Positions 31,757 through 44,792 are shown, numbered from the stretch's first letter. The stretch is DNA of 64,000 nucleotides from Rhynchopus sp. YZ270_cl-10 (GCA_964035575.1 OZ037850.1:1012501-1076500); one strand, 5' to 3'. Program-made: numbers and translations. The notes: a model not told the origin generated them from the sequence alone.

Positions 31757-32698
31757 TCAGTCAATAATTGAGCCACCGGGACTTTTTTCCGTTTTTGTAC
31801 AGAAAAATTTTTAATTTCTACTCGTCAAAAAAAATTGTCCGACCCCGCAATTAAAAGATATCGACTCGGAAACCCATCCCCGCTGGGTTTTGAAAACTTT
31901 TGATGTCGTTGGTTCACCTCAGATGTGTGAGGGCCTCGACCAAAACCAGTTTTTCCAGTTTTCGGGTATAAGCCTGGGCGGTAGTATTTTACAAAAAAAT
32001 CCTCAAAATTCAAAAAAAACTGTTCGAATGGATTCAGATCGTGCAAAACAGTCAAAATATCACTTTTGACAAAGAAAAAAAAGTGATCCTCACTGTTACG
32101 CAGCCACCCTCCTGACCCCCCTGGAACCTGGTTTTTGTGTGGGGGGTTCCCTGTACAAAGTCTTAAGGGAAGTCTGAAGGGGTACTGGTTGGTGGCCATT
32201 TTTTGCCTACAAAAAATCAGGAAAAAAAATTTTTTTTTTCGGTTCTCGGGAGTCTGTGCGTGCTGTGATGGCGTCACTTTGCGCTCAGAAATGAGTATTT
32301 TTGACCTAAAATGCATGTGTCAGTTTAGACTGGCTGTACGCCGTTTTCCACGGTGTACAGCCACAACTACCCATGTACAGAAGAATTTTTAACTTCTACT
32401 CATTTCCAGAAATCGTGCGACCCCGCAATTAAAAGATATCGACTCGGAAATCCATCCCCGCAGGGTTTTAATTTTTTTTTAAAATTTCGGTGCGTCGCAT
32501 TCATGCAATTCATTTCCGACTTTTTGGGATTCACCAATCTGGAGTTCAAAAAAATATTTTTATTATTTTTATTTTTATTTCTTTGCATTCCGCTGCTCAA
32601 AATCTTTCAATTGCGGGGTCGGACAATTTTTTTTGACCATCAGTTTTTTGTTCAACGAACCTTGGGAGAAAAGTCCCGGTGGTTCAGTTATTGACTGA
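31757..32698. mobile_element. TIR element with ~100-bp inverted ends, TA-type target
   Basis: The left end TCAGTCAATAATTGAGCCAC and the right end form an imperfect inverted repeat of about 100 bp that includes TTGTCCGACCCCGCAATT. TATA flanks both sides (31753-31756 and 32699-32702), fitting a Tc1/mariner-like TA target. A direct repeat containing CCCGCAATTAAAAGATATCG occurs at about 31840 and 32415. No transposase is recognised in the 942 bp. Confidence 0.65.
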
Positions 32699-33090
32699 TA
32701 TATTTTTTTTTGATAAAATTGTTGGAGCAGTGTAGTTGCCTCGGTTGTATCCCCACAGTTGACGCAATCTCCACCTTTTTATGAGACCTCACATTTTTTT
32801 CTCAAAACTAGCCCCATTCTTGCAACAAAAAAAAAGCTCCCTTTTTTTTTTGCATTGTGTTTGTTGTGCGCTACGTGGACAGGCTTGGCCTGGTGTGTCA
32901 TCACAGTGACATCACATACCATTTGCCTCTCTCCCCCCATTTTTTCTCTCCCCCCCATTATTGCCTCTTTCGTTGCCTGTTCTGGTCTGATTTTTTTTTT
33001 TCCTGGGGATGCAAGACGCAACTGGAGGCCTTACTGAAAAAAAAGAAAAAAAAAAAACCCTGCTGTGCATCGAGTGTGATTTTTTTTATT

Positions 33091-33158
33091 TTCATCCGGA
33101 TGGCTGGCATCGTACAGTGGGTCAGTCGGAGATGCCTGCATCAACAACCTACAGTTTA
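33091..33158 (+). repeat. Dispersed repeat, family F
   Basis: TTCATCCGGATGGCTGGCAT, then ACAGTGGGTCAGTCGG and GCCTGCATCAACAACC. It is followed after a few bases by a family A hairpin at 33164. Confidence 0.65.
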
Positions 33159-33163
33159 TTTAT

Positions 33164-33200
33164 AAAGGTGGCTAAGCACTGTGAGGCTTAGGCTTTTCTA
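33164..33200 (+). repeat. Dispersed hairpin, family A
   Basis: AAAGGTGGCTAAGCACTGTG is followed by AGGCTTAGGC. The hairpin ends exactly where the next TIR element begins, so its 3' arm may have been cut by the insertion. Confidence 0.55.
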
Positions 33201-33202
33201 TA

Positions 33203-34252
33203 TGGGAGCGTCCGCGAAAGACCCCCCCCTAAAGCTAACATCCATGCTTATTGGTATTTCACTAATTAAAATTTTGGTATTTTATAAGATTTTTTTTTTA
33301 AATGAACTCAGAGTTAAGTTTCTGAGTTCATTAAAAAAAAAATCGGTGAAAAATTCCGAGTAGGTATTAATTTAGATAGGAAAAGCTATGTCAACAGCTA
33401 TGTGTCCCCTTATTTTACCTGTAAATACTAAGGATATAGGAAGGAATTCACTAATATCTGTCTCTAAACCCATTATCAAAAAGGGGGTAGGAAAGGGGGG
33501 TGGAGGCTTGTCGTCCCCTCCGAACACTCTAAATAGAGCGCGAAAGAGCTTCACGCTCCGGGTCGTCTGCGGCGACGTCGACTTTCTCGCAGAAAACCCC
33601 CTTTTTTGAGTGACCCTATTGACCTCAGTGATGAGTCTCTCCAAGAGTTACAGACAATTGTCCGCCTGTTCCTCCTCTTCCTCCTCCGTCTCGCTGTCAC
33701 TGTCCTCCTGAGGGTGTCGCTGATGCAACTACAGGAGTAGTAAACGGCGGACGCCCCTTTTCTCCTGGTGGTTGTCTTCTGCATATGGAGGGACATATGC
33801 TTCGAGCTACACACCTCGCGCATCCAGCTCCTCGCGCCCCACCCTTTGCCCCCCTGCCAGTGAACCCCTGCATACACCTGCAGCTCGGCGAAGTTTTTTA
33901 GGCCTCGGAAAGGCCGGGTTTTCAGCTCCTGAGCGAATGCTTTGGCTGCTGATTACATTTCCCCCTGTTGTGTTGTTCTATGGGTGGTTATATGGGTGTT
34001 TGTGAGGATTTCCTTGTATATCCTTAGTATTTACAGGTAAAATAAGGGGACACACAGCTGTTGACATAGCTTTTCCTATCTAAATTAATACCTACTCGGA
34101 ATTTTTCACCGATTTTTTTTTTAATGAACTCAGAAACTTAACTCTGAGTTCATTTTAAAAAAAAATCTTATAAAATACCAAAATTTTAATTAGTGAAATA
34201 CCAATAAGCATGGATGTTAGCTTTAGGGGGGGGTCTTTCGCGGACGCTGCCA
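33203..34252. mobile_element. 1.05-kb TIR element, copy 1
   Basis: The inverted ends are about 236 bp each (33203-33438 and 34017-34252) and begin TGGGAGCGTCCGCGAAAGAC and TGGCAGCGTCCGCGAAAGAC. TA lies on both sides. Each end includes a poly-C run and an inner hairpin, AATGAACTCAGA...TCTGAGTTCATT. The central ~580 bp carry short open frames but no recognisable transposase, so the element is probably non-autonomous. A nearly identical copy lies at 57242-58292 in the opposite orientation. Confidence 0.85.
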
Positions 34253-34698
34253 TATATCCGTTGGTGATGGGTATACGCGAGACATTTTTATTTTCCAGCT
34301 TTTTTTTTGAGTCTTAGTTAGATCTACGGGGGGAGGGGGAAACAATGAACGAAACACAAAACCCGAACAAAAAAAAAATAATTATACAACAAGCAAAACA
34401 AAAAACCAACTATCGTGAAGAACCCCCGATGGAATGGGTAACGTGGAAGGCCTAGAATATCTCGGGTGGAATCCCCTTATATCTCTTCTCCCCACTCGCA
34501 AAAAACAACAACAAAAAACATGCTCCATTTTTTTTGTGTGAAGCACCCAAAAAAAAAAAACTCCTTACGATACCACCCTCCCTCTTCCCCTTCACTGACC
34601 TGCTTTTTGAGAAAAGCCAAAAAAAAAAAAAAAAGATCTTTCCCCCACCTTTGAATGACCACCCCATCACCCCCTAGATAATCACAGTTATTTTTTTT

Positions 34699-34837
34699 TA
34701 AACTTCGCCTCTATTTTCGGCGTGGAAGCGTACAACTAACAAACTCTCCCCCGTATTTCGTTTCCTGTTTTTCCTGTGTGGGCGAAGATAGTTATTGACA
34801 CCGTAGTATTTTTAAACTTCGCCTCTATTTTCGGCGT
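34699..34837 (+). repeat. Direct repeat upstream of the ABC transporter
   Basis: The string AAACTTCGCCTCTATTTTCG, with matching bases on each side, occurs at about 34699 and again at about 34812. The spacing is 113 bp, about 300 to 440 bp before the ATG. Confidence 0.45.
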
Positions 34838-35136
34838 TTCCTCAAATCACTCTATTTCGAGAATCTGTATTGACCGACGTGCCTTACAAGATGTAGTACT
34901 CTTTAAAGATAGGTTCATGTCGCCAACCTTACGAGGTACACGTGGCTTTGTGTAGTAAGCTCCTTTCATTTCCCACCCTTACGTCACCCCAACCCAGAAC
35001 CCTACACTACCAACACCTTTCCCTTTCCCTTTCCCCCGACTCTTTTTTTCTCATTTGGGATAGTTTTTCTTGGGGCTTTTATTAAAGTAGCTTTCCCGAC
35101 ACTTCTTGTTGGGAGTTTTTAACGACGTCACAGAAT

Positions 35137-38100
35137 ATGGATTGGGAGGACCCCACTGCGGGGAAGAATGTACAGGAGGGTGCATCGCATGTCGCGCCGC
35201 AGTACACTGGGCAGCAGAACATTGCGGATACGATTGAGTTGAAGCAATATGATATGTCGTTCCGGCGGGTCCGCCATTTGGGGCTTACGATCAAGAAGAA
35301 CTTCATTTTGAAGTCTCGCAAGCCTATTGGGTGCTGCTGTGAGGTGCTGCTTCCGCCGCTGTTCATTCTTCTTCTGATCTTTGGGTACTCCCTGGCGAGT
35401 CTGGATGACATTGCGGCGGAGGAATACATGCAGAACCCCGTCCTTAACACGACGGACACTCTGCGTACCCTCATCTGCGTCAACGCTAATGAGTCTGCAT
35501 ACGAAACGATTCCAAACCCAATCCAGTTTCCACGTTGTATCGGTGGTGTCTTCGTGATTCCCACCTTTCTTCTTGCAAACCAACAGTTTCTTGATGATCT
35601 ATCTGCATTCGAAACTGAAATCCGGAACCTCCAACCACCGTACGACTTCACCACAATCTTTGAAATCACACAGCGCAACGCTCTTACCCCCGAAGAACGC
35701 CGCGAGCTTGCTGAGGCCAACCCAGACCTCGTTGCTGAGGTCAGCAAGGTCATCCGCACTGGACAATTCGGTATTGTACTGAAGGATTCGGACATCTACG
35801 TGGAGAGACCAGCCGGTGGAGAGACGACCACATTTGAGAGGGTAGGAAACCTTGCAGCAATTCCGACCGGATCACAGACCGACCAAGTGTACCAAGTGTT
35901 CCGTGATCTTGCAGGCACAAAGAACCCTTCGGACATTCTCCACTTTGACGCATACTTTGTTCTCCAAAAGGCGGTGTACACCTTCGAAGATGATGGTGCA
36001 GACCGAGGCAGATCGGTTGTGCTTTCCCTCTTCCATGCAGGAGAGATGGAGTTTGCGTACAACCGTGAAGACGACGACAGCACTGTCACCTGCGAACAGA
36101 TCAGAAACATTATCTCGCACTTCTCCAACACCACGACAATGTTTAACTCTGTTTACAACCGCACCAAGCTGCGTCTCGGAAACGAAGAGACAGCGTGCAG
36201 AGGCGTCTGGGACGATGAAGACAATGCCATCGACTTCATCAAATCTGACGGTGCGGATCAGACCTGGGCGTTGCTTGTGTTCCACGCTATTGATGAGCAG
36301 GCACGTACCTTGGACTACTCGATTCGTATGAACTACACTGCGACACCGAACACCGGGTCCAAAACGAACCCCTATTCGCAGGGGTTAGGGGGTAGGCCGC
36401 ATTTGCAGTATTTGCTGTCCGGGTTTGCTTCGGTGCAGAGTTTGGTGTTTTCGTATCCGTATGCGTCGAAGGGTGGTATTGCGCCAAGAAATGCGGACTC
36501 CGTCTTCAGCAGCGTGCCTCCCACAACGGAGTCATCGAATTTCATTCAGAGCCCAATGGCAACCGAGTCGTACCGTGAGTCGGAGTTCTTCAAGCGTGCA
36601 GGAGAGGCGCTGCCGTTGTACATTTGTTTTGCATTTATTTTCCCGGTTTCGCGTTTAGTGAGCGCAATGGTGACAGAGAAAGAGCAGAGGCAGAGAGAAG
36701 GGATGTTGATCATGGGATTGGCAAGATCGTCGTTTTATTTGTCATGGTTTTTGACTTATGTGTTTTTGATGTTTCTGTCGGCGCTCATTATTATGTTGAT
36801 CTGCATGGACGGGCTCTTCCAGCATGCGGACCCTATGGTGATATTGCTCCACTTCTGGCTGTACGGAATCTCGCTTACAGCGTGGAGTATTATGGTCTCG
36901 GTTTTCTTCTCGAAGGCGCGCATTGCTGCTACTGTTGCACCGTTTCTTCTTATTGGGTTTTCCGTTCCATCTCGCATTGTAGGAACAAGAGCATCTGTTC
37001 AGGAGCAAAGAGGGATGTCGCTGCTCTGCCCATCCGCCTTTGGATACGCGTCAGAAGTAATCACCGGATATGAAGGTGCAGGCGTAGGCGCCAACTTCGA
37101 CAACATCCAAGACAATGAGTACAGCATCCTGGACGGCTGGGTGTTCCTGCTCTTCGACACCTTTTTGTACATGCTGGTTGCGTGGTATCTCGACCATGTG
37201 TTCCCTTCGGAGTGGGGAGTAAAGTTGAATCCGTTCTTCTTCCTTTTCCCTTCGTATTGGTGTGGCAAGCCCACAGTGCGGACCTCGAAGAACGACCCCA
37301 CCGCACCGACCCCGATTCTCGAGGAGAACCAGAACAAAGGCCTTGAAGAGAAGATTGTCATCCGCGATTTGACGAAGAAGTTCTCCGACAAAGCGACCCC
37401 CGCGGTAAACCACCTCGGCTACGGCAACCCGAACGGCGAGCTTGCGTTTTATGAAGGCCAGATCCAATGCATCTTAGGACACAACGGTGCCGGCAAAACA
37501 ACTCTCATCAACATGCTGACCGGCATGCTCGAACCTGATGCCGGCGACTGCACTATCTATGACCACTCTATTCTCAACGAAATGGACGAAATCAGAAAAA
37601 ACCTCGGACTTTGCCCACAGCACAACATTCTCTGGGACGACTTGACGGCACGCGAACACATCGACTACTTTGGAAGGCTGAAGGGTGTTCCGGGAAGCGT
37701 ACTTAAGGACCTCACCGACAAAATGCTTGACCTTGTGAACCTTGGGTCCAAGAAAGACGCCTACGCGAAGACGCTCTCTGGAGGACAGAAACGCAAGCTC
37801 TCTGTGGCGATTGCTCTGATCGGCGGACCCCGTCTTGTCTTCCTTGACGAACCCACTGCAGGAATGGACGTTGAATCACGCCGTGCGATGTGGCATCTTC
37901 TGCGCCGCCCCGAGATCCTCAAGGACAGATGCATTGTTCTCACAACACACTACATGGACGAAGCGGACCTCCTTGGAGACAACGTCATGATCATGGACCA
38001 AGGCCACCTCCACGCACGCGGCTCTCCCTTCTACCTCAAGCAGAAGCTTGGTGTCGGGTACAACCTCTCCATCGTCATGAAGACAGGCGCCTCCGTATCG

Positions 38101-41100
38101 ACCCTCGAGGAAACAGTCAAATCGCACGTCAACCTGGCTCAAGTTCTCAGTGCAAACGGAAACGAGCTCAGAATGCAGCTCCCCATGTTCCTCCCCGTCA
38201 CCGATGATGTCATAAACGCGCACCTAGTTAACGAAGAAGACGCAGACCTGAAGCAGCTTCTTTTGGACGAAGAGGACTTCCCACGCCGTCTTGAGATGTT
38301 GAGCTCCAATGTATCCAAGTCTGGTGCACACCCTTCTGTCGAAGCGATTCTGAAGGCGTCCCGTGCACAGTCCGTTTTCCCCGACCTCTTTGACAGTCTC
38401 GAACTCCAGAAGGCAGATATGATTGAGAGCTACGGTGTGGGTGTGACAACGCTGGAGGAGGTGTTCATGAAGATCGCGATGGAGTCGGACCACTATGCAG
38501 GCACCTTTGAAAGCGGCGAGGACGGATCACGCGACGTTGTGGGCGCAAAGAACGACAACTTCAAGCTGTACAGCATCACAGACGAGGACTCCGCACCCCC
38601 CATTGAGGGAACACAGCTCATCATGGCTCAGTTCTTCGCACTCTTCAAGAAACGCTTCCAATTTGCACGCCGTGACAAACGTACAATGTTCTTCCAGTTC
38701 ATCCTTCCCGTTCTTTGTGTCATTCTCGCAGTCGGGCTCGGCAAGATCCCCCTCCCCGGCCAGCCCACGACGTTCCTCGATGTGACGCAGTTCTCTGACG
38801 AGCCTCTCAAGGTGCCGGTCTCCAGCTCCACAGAAGCATCGCAGTTCAGCCCATTCAACAGCGCGTTTCAGTACTGTGGAGAAGGGTTTGAGGAGGATTA
38901 CTGCTTCATCAAGGCTCCACTGTTTTTGTACGACAACGTGACGGCCACGAACGCAGCAGTCCAGACCGGCAAAGAGCTGAGTGTGTACCTCGCGGAGACG
39001 TACTACCAGCACGGTGAGTTTGAGCGGCCGATCTCGTACAGCGTGTATGATGGGGAGGAGTACGCGAACTCGTCGACGGTGTTGCTTCACAACGCAACGT
39101 GGGTGCACAGCTTCCCGACGTCGCTCAACATCCTGCACAACTCGATTCTCTCAGAGGTTTACGGATCAGGCGCAAAGGTGACAGTCCAGAACCACCCCCT
39201 CCCACTCAGCGACTACTTCGAAGAGTTCATCAGGTCCATCCAGGTCCTCCTCACCGGGATTGTTATTCTGCTGCCGTTCACGATTCTGCCCTCGAACTAC
39301 GTTGCCTTCGTTGTGAAGGAGCGGGAGTGCAAGGTATCGCATTTTTCTTTATCAACCCACCCCCTTCTTTGCCTACTTCCATACGCGTTGTGCTTATCTT
39401 TACCATTTTTTGCATTGGCCCTCCACACCCTTAACCCTCTCTCTCTCTCTCTCAGGCTAAGACCCTCCAACTCGTCTCTGGTGTGAAGATCTACGTTTAC
39501 TGGTTCGCAAACTTCTGCTTCGATCTTTGCGCCTATATGGTGACTGTGTATGTACCCGCCCACACCCCGCACCCTCTACTCTCCACTCCCCATTTTACCT
39601 ACTCTGAAACAGGTGTTTGGTGTTGATCATCTTCTTCGCTGATTCGCGTGATGAGTACATTGGCACTACTGACGTGTTTTTCGGGTTTTTGACATTGTTT
39701 GTGTTGTACGGAGTGTCGTCGATCATCTGCAGTTATGCTGTCTCCTTTTTGTTCGATGTGCATACCCAGGCACAGACTGCGGTTAGCGTGGGGAATTTTA
39801 TTACTGGGTTTGCTTTGGTGATGGCAGCGTACATCATGGACGAGGTGGAGAGCACACAGGACATCAACAAGGTGCTGAAGTACATTTTCCGCATTGTTCC
39901 GTCCTACTGCCTTGGCGAAGGAATCATCCGCCTTGCACAGCACTCCGCACCTGTCGTCGAATTTGCCCTCGAACCTGATTCTTCATCCTTCCACTGGGAT
40001 GTCCTTGGTGTCGACATCTTCTATATGTCCATCAGCATCCCTCTCTACCTCGTGGCCACTATGTTCGCAGAGTACTACCGTGAATTTAAGGCAAAGTTTT
40101 TGGCAAAATACAAGACCCAAGATACGGACACCTCTAAGCAAACCGAATCGCTTTTACAGAACGAGATGGGGTACTCCGCCTTTGAAGAAGACGTTCAGGT
40201 TGCAAAGGAGCGGGCCGAGGTTTTGCACAATGATGACCGAAAGGGGGATCTGGTCTCTGTCCGGAACTTATCTAAGGTTTGGCCGGCCCCTGGTATCAAC
40301 AACTACAAGACCGCAGTCAACGATGTCACCTTCGGTGTGAAACGTGGTGAACTCTTTGCCTTCCTCGGAACAAACGGAGCTGGAAAAACCACGACTCTCT
40401 CCTGCCTCTCTGGGGAATTCCCTCCTACATCAGGCTCGGCTACCATCGCAGGATTTGACATCGAAACGGAAACCCGGGAGGCCCGCAAACACCTCGGATT
40501 TTGCCCCCAATTTGACGCCCTCCTGGAGCACCTCACCGTTTTGGAGCATCTCGAATTGTATTCAACCCTCAGAGGAGTTCCCACCAAAGAAAAGGAAGAG
40601 AGTGTCACAACGCTTCTCAATGCATTGGGTCTGCAGCAGTTTAAGAAGAAGGAGGCGAAGGCGCTGTCTGGAGGCAACAAGAGAAAGCTTTCTGTTGCCA
40701 TCGCTTTGATTGGGGGGCCTCCGGTCATCTTCTTGGATGAACCCTCTGCGGGGATGGACCCTGTTGCGAGGAGAGGGTTGTGGACGGCTTTGGAGGATGC
40801 TTGCAAGGACAGATGCGTTGTACTGACAACCCACCATCTCGAAGAAGTGGAAGGACTGTCTCATTTGCAACACCGTGTAACAATCATGGTCGACGCCAAG
40901 CTCCAATGCATGGGATCTCTCCAACAGGTTAAATCCAACTTCGGAGACGCATACGAATTAGAGGCGAAACTCTCCGACGCATCCTACGAAGACCGTCTCC
41001 ACTCCTTCATGGCTTCAAAATACCCGACCAGCCGTCTCGAAGAAACCGCCGGCCTCCGCTTCACCTTCAAAGTCCCAATGCCACTCAAACTTTCCGACCT

Positions 41101-41356
41101 CTTCCGCGCAATCGAAGAAAACAGAGAAGCCCTCGGTATCACCGACTACAGTATTTCTGAGACCTCGCTTGAGCAGGTGTTCATCAGAATCTCGGAAAGG
41201 GCGCAAAATGCGGAGGCAGAAGAAGAGGAAGGAGAAAAGAAGGAAAAAGAGAAGTCGGCAGAGACCTCGAGACCGCTCACGGTGAATAGGGTGAGGCCGG
41301 GTAGCGTGGATGGAGGCAGCGAGGATGAGATGGAGGAACTGACTGTTGCGGAGTAA
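35137..41356 (+). CDS. ABCA-subfamily full ABC transporter (three exons)
   Basis: Exons 35137-39333, 39456-39547 and 39613-41356 join in frame to give 2010 residues, normal for ABCA. Introns are 122 bp (GTATCG...CTCAG, phase 0) and 65 bp (GTATGT...AACAG, phase 2). The order is TMD1-NBD1-TMD2-NBD2. TM1 lies near residues 68-87 with a large ectodomain after it, as in ABCA proteins. NBD1 has Walker A GHNGAGKTT (about 780), signature LSGGQKRKL (about 878) and FLDEPTAGMD. TMD2 spans the exon junctions. NBD2 has Walker A GTNGAGKTT (about 1681), signature LSGGNKRKL and FLDEPSAGMD. All ATPase motifs are intact in both halves. ABCA proteins move lipids across membranes. The tail is acidic and Glu-rich. 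The substrate cannot be told from sequence. Confidence 0.93.
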
Positions 41357-41506
41357 AAAGAATCAATTCAAAAACCAAAGAAAGAATAAGAAGACGTCAT
41401 GTGCGACATTTCACTCTAGTTTTTTTTTTTTGTTGTCTTTAGTGCCCGCAAAAAAAAGTGGAAACGGTCCATAGGAATAGGGGAGATATCTGTCTTACGT
41501 TGTATT

Positions 41507-41540
41507 TTGGTGACTGAGCAGATACTTAGGTTCATCTTTC
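41507..41540 (+). repeat. Dispersed hairpin, family A
   Basis: TTGGTGACTGAGCAGATACT is followed by TAGGTTCATCTTTC. The upper stem is shortened to CTGAG/CTTAG with one wobble. Confidence 0.5.
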
Positions 41541-41577
41541 CAACTTTTTTTTGGGTTTTTTTTTTTCTAAACTTACA

Positions 41578-41616
41578 AGGCGACTATAAGCACAGTGAGG
41601 GTTAGGTTCATCTTAC
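41578..41616 (+). repeat. Dispersed hairpin, family A
   Basis: AAGGCGACTATAAGCACAGT is followed by GAGGGTTAGGTTCATCTTAC. It lies 38 bp after the preceding copy. Confidence 0.5.
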
Positions 41617-42294
41617 AATTATTTTAGGTGTGTACGTTTGCAGCGTTTTGCACTTTTTGAACCTTTTTTTTTTATATTTTTGTTGTTTTTTTAAAAGGAA
41701 AAACTAATGGCAATGTGACCTCCGTATCGCGCGTCCTACGTGAAAACGTCACCAATTGGTGACCCAATCCCGGGTTACTCTGGATAGAACAAAACGAACA
41801 AACCGCACTCCTACTCCGGCAGTGCTAAATGTGTGAGAGTGTATACCAAGTTTTTTTTTTTACTGTAGACGAAAATCTCAAGTGATTCCATGAAGGCCCC
41901 TTCCCTATTCCCCTTTATTTTTTTTGTACTTTCTTGGGGCTTGCATCACTCCGTGGGTCAGCGGAGGGTGTATGCTACAATAACTACCATTTTTCTTTTG
42001 TATCTTTTTTACTCTAACTTCGTTCTAACATATAAACAAATCCTGCAACTCTGCTACAACACTTCCCTTATCGCGTTCAAACTGTTTTTTCTCTCTTTTG
42101 TATGTGACTATGTGTAAGAGTGTCTTTTCCACGCGGTATAGGTGTTGCTACAGATTTTTCATTCTTTTTTTTTTAAACTCATAGAGTGACTGAGCCATTG
42201 GCAGATGCATTTCATCATTTATGAGAAGTGTAGCTGCATCCGAAGCGTCTTCATGGTATCTTTACCTTTTTTCAACGAAATACTTTTTTTAATT

Positions 42295-42340
42295 AGATGC
42301 GTACTCCGCAGAGAGGCATTCATCTTTTCAAGTTTTCGTT
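42295..42340 (+). repeat. Dispersed hairpin, family B
   Basis: GATGCGTACTCCGCAGAGAG is followed by GCATTCATCTTTTCAAG. The outer stem and flank are conserved, and the inner stem is changed. Confidence 0.5.
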
Positions 42341-42617
42341 TTTTTTTCTCCATCAAAAAGAGACCCAAAAAAAGTGGTCACCATTTCATCCCCCCTTTTG
42401 TCAAACAGCTATACTCTATTCTGATATTGCTGAGAAAAGCAATTACATCCCCATTTTTTAAAAAAAATCCGCATTTTTCTCTCTCTCTCTCTCTCATTCC
42501 CATCTGTTTATGAAGTATTTTTTACAAAAAGCTGTGATGTTTTTTTGGTGCCTCCGTCCAGAGACGTTCGCACTGTTTCAACCCCACCATTTTTTTTTTT
42601 TTTTGTTTTTTTTTTTT

Positions 42618-42655
42618 GAAAATTGGCTAAGCACGAGAGGCTTAGAATCATCTAA
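42618..42655 (+). repeat. Dispersed hairpin, family A
   Basis: AAATTGGCTAAGCACGAGAG is followed by GCTTAGAATCATCTAATA. The CTAAGC-ACGAGAG-GCTTAG core is exact. Confidence 0.65.
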
Positions 42656-42854
42656 TAAATATTATTTTGTCTGTTCTTTTTGGTGGGGGGGATAGGGGGA
42701 AAAAAGGGGGGGTTTTTTTTGTGTTGCTGCTATTTTTGATTTCTAATGCTGGGTTAGATGAGGTTTTCACCTGGATTCTTCTTCATGTTTCTATAAAGGT
42801 GGCATGTAAGAGAGAGTCTTGGGATCATCTTATCCTTTTTATTTTGTTTGTGTT

Positions 42855-42926
42855 GTGCTTTCATCCAGATGGCTGGCATCGTACAGTGGGTCAGTCGGAG
42901 GTGCCTGCATCAACAACTACAGTTTT
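42855..42926 (+). repeat. Dispersed repeat, family F
   Basis: TTTCATCCAGATGGCTGGC, then ACAGTGGGTCAGTCGGAGG and GCCTGCATCAACAACTACAG. It is almost identical to 33091-33158. Confidence 0.65.
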
Positions 42927-44792
42927 GTTTGGAAGACGCGAATCTCTTTGTTCCTTTGCTGGGGTTGCTGGCTATTCCACAAAGGGAAGATGCCCTTGGA
43001 TGATGACTGTGTAACGCTTCTAATATTTTGCCATCGTTATACTTCAAAAATGCGGCTGTCGTTTTGACGTATTTCTCTTGACATAATATCCAGAATACAC
43101 ATTTGTTATTGTCCTCGAAGGGTATCGAACAGATTTCTCCGGTAGTTTTCCTATGGATAAAAAATATTTCTTTTGAAAGATGTGCAGTTTTGTACATTTT
43201 TCCAAAAAAAAAAAAAAATTGTAAAGTGTCTGCCCCCATCCGTGGTGGTCTAAAATTAAACATTTACTATTGTATCATACCAGCAGAAGGGAAAAAGAAT
43301 ATTGTAACAGCGCACTGTTTCGTCTCAATGGGAGAAAAAATAAATAAAAGAAAATAAACTAAAAGAAAGTGTATGCAAAACCAACGGCATTTTTCAGTAA
43401 AAGTTTTGCAAGATGGCCAAGAAAATTTGGCTTCTTACATTACATCTCTACCTTTGCCATGGATAGTTCTGCTAAAAAATAAACGTGAGTTATCGGTCTT
43501 TCCACACCCAAACTCACCGTGGAATGAAACCTTGAGAAAATAAATGTACTATTTCCCTCCTCCCCCTTTTCTCCCTTTTGAGTTTGCCCATAAAGAGAAG
43601 TCAGGCACAAAACCTTCCCCAAAGGGGGACGGGCTTTGGTCTTAAACATTTTTCAAGGCTTTGTTTTCATTAATGTGTGCACATCACTCCAGTGTAAACC
43701 CACACGCTCTTTCTTTGTTTATTTTATTTTATTTTATTTTTCTATTTTTTTTTCTAACAACCTCTAACCATACTTTTTCCCCTTTTCGTTTTTAAACTTC
43801 GTGAGAGAGATCCCCAACTACCCCTTTTTTACCCCACGAACCCACATTTCGGTAATTATGTTGGAATGCCACATTCCACAGCGCAGCTCTTCACCGCTCC
43901 CAGTGGTAAAACACCTGATTAGAAGGCTTCGTTCCCCTTCCCCCAATTTGTAAAAGTGAATCAATTAGGCCTCAGGGCTTATGTTCATCTTACACAAACT
44001 TTTTTTTTTCCCTATTAGCAGTAGGTACGTACACCAATGTTCTTCATGTTTTCCCCCCAACAATGCGGTAGAGTTGGCTTGCAAAATATTCTGGGGTTAC
44101 TATTTTTTTTGTTCATGTTGCCTGCATCCGTGAGGTGCCTGTCAAATTGATCAAAACTTCACTTTGGTGATTAAGTGAAGGCTGTATTTTTTGGTCCCAT
44201 TGCTTGCAGTTTTGTCCCCCTTTGTTTCCCCATTCTCCTGGCTGCCTTTCCCACCATATGCTTGCATCTGTTGAGGTGTTTTGCATTTTTAAAAAAACTT
44301 CATCTTTGTTCTTGATTTTTTTTTTTTCTTTTCAAGGCGGCTAAGCAAGGCTCGGAACTGCCTTTTTATTTGCTCTTCCCCCACCCTCATTGATTTTTTT
44401 TTTTTTTTTTTTGCATGGCCGTTTATAGCCTGCACAACCTTTCAGCATCAACGGTTCAACACTGTGGCGTTTCGTCTGTGGTGCATTGAGAGGAGGGGAC
44501 GGAGGGTTCTTTCACGCTAAATAAAAATAATAATAAAAAGGCAGCCCACACAGTGCGAAAGCCATAAAGGCCATTGTTCTAACAACAGAGTGCTAGAAAC
44601 CCCCCTTTTTTGATGACAATGTATTCTTTTTTCAGATGTGTGCGCAAGCAGAGGTACCTATCAAGGGTTCTTTTCCTCTGGAAATCCCCGCCCTCAGTCG
44701 CAATAAAAAAATCGGGTAATGTCGCCAATCTTTCGAGTGTTTTTGAGTGTTTTCAAGAATGTTCAGAGCATTTGTTATTATTTTTTTTTATG

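Larger units (their letters stand above)
30509..35136. other. Long non-coding stretch rich in mobile elements
   Basis: No gene is supported over 4.6 kb. It holds a family C repeat, A, F and D repeats, and two TIR elements (31757-32698 and 33203-34252). A 26-bp direct repeat, beginning TTAAACTTCGCCTCTATTTT, lies at about 34699 and 34812, ahead of the ABC transporter gene. Confidence 0.65.

Noticed and set aside
31825-32316. 163-codon minus-strand frame inside the TIR element at 31757
   Set aside because: It has no DDE or other transposase motif, is rich in Phe/Lys from homopolymers, and overlaps the inverted ends.
33372-33644. 90-codon frame inside the 1.05-kb TIR element (also 57851-58123)
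   Set aside because: It runs into the TIR and has no transposase motif. It is conserved between copies only because the whole element is nearly identical.
43905-43950. tRNA-like string (CAGTGGTAAAACACCTGATT)
   Set aside because: It resembles a tRNA D-arm region, but no complete cloverleaf, anticodon arm or B box at the right distance can be drawn.
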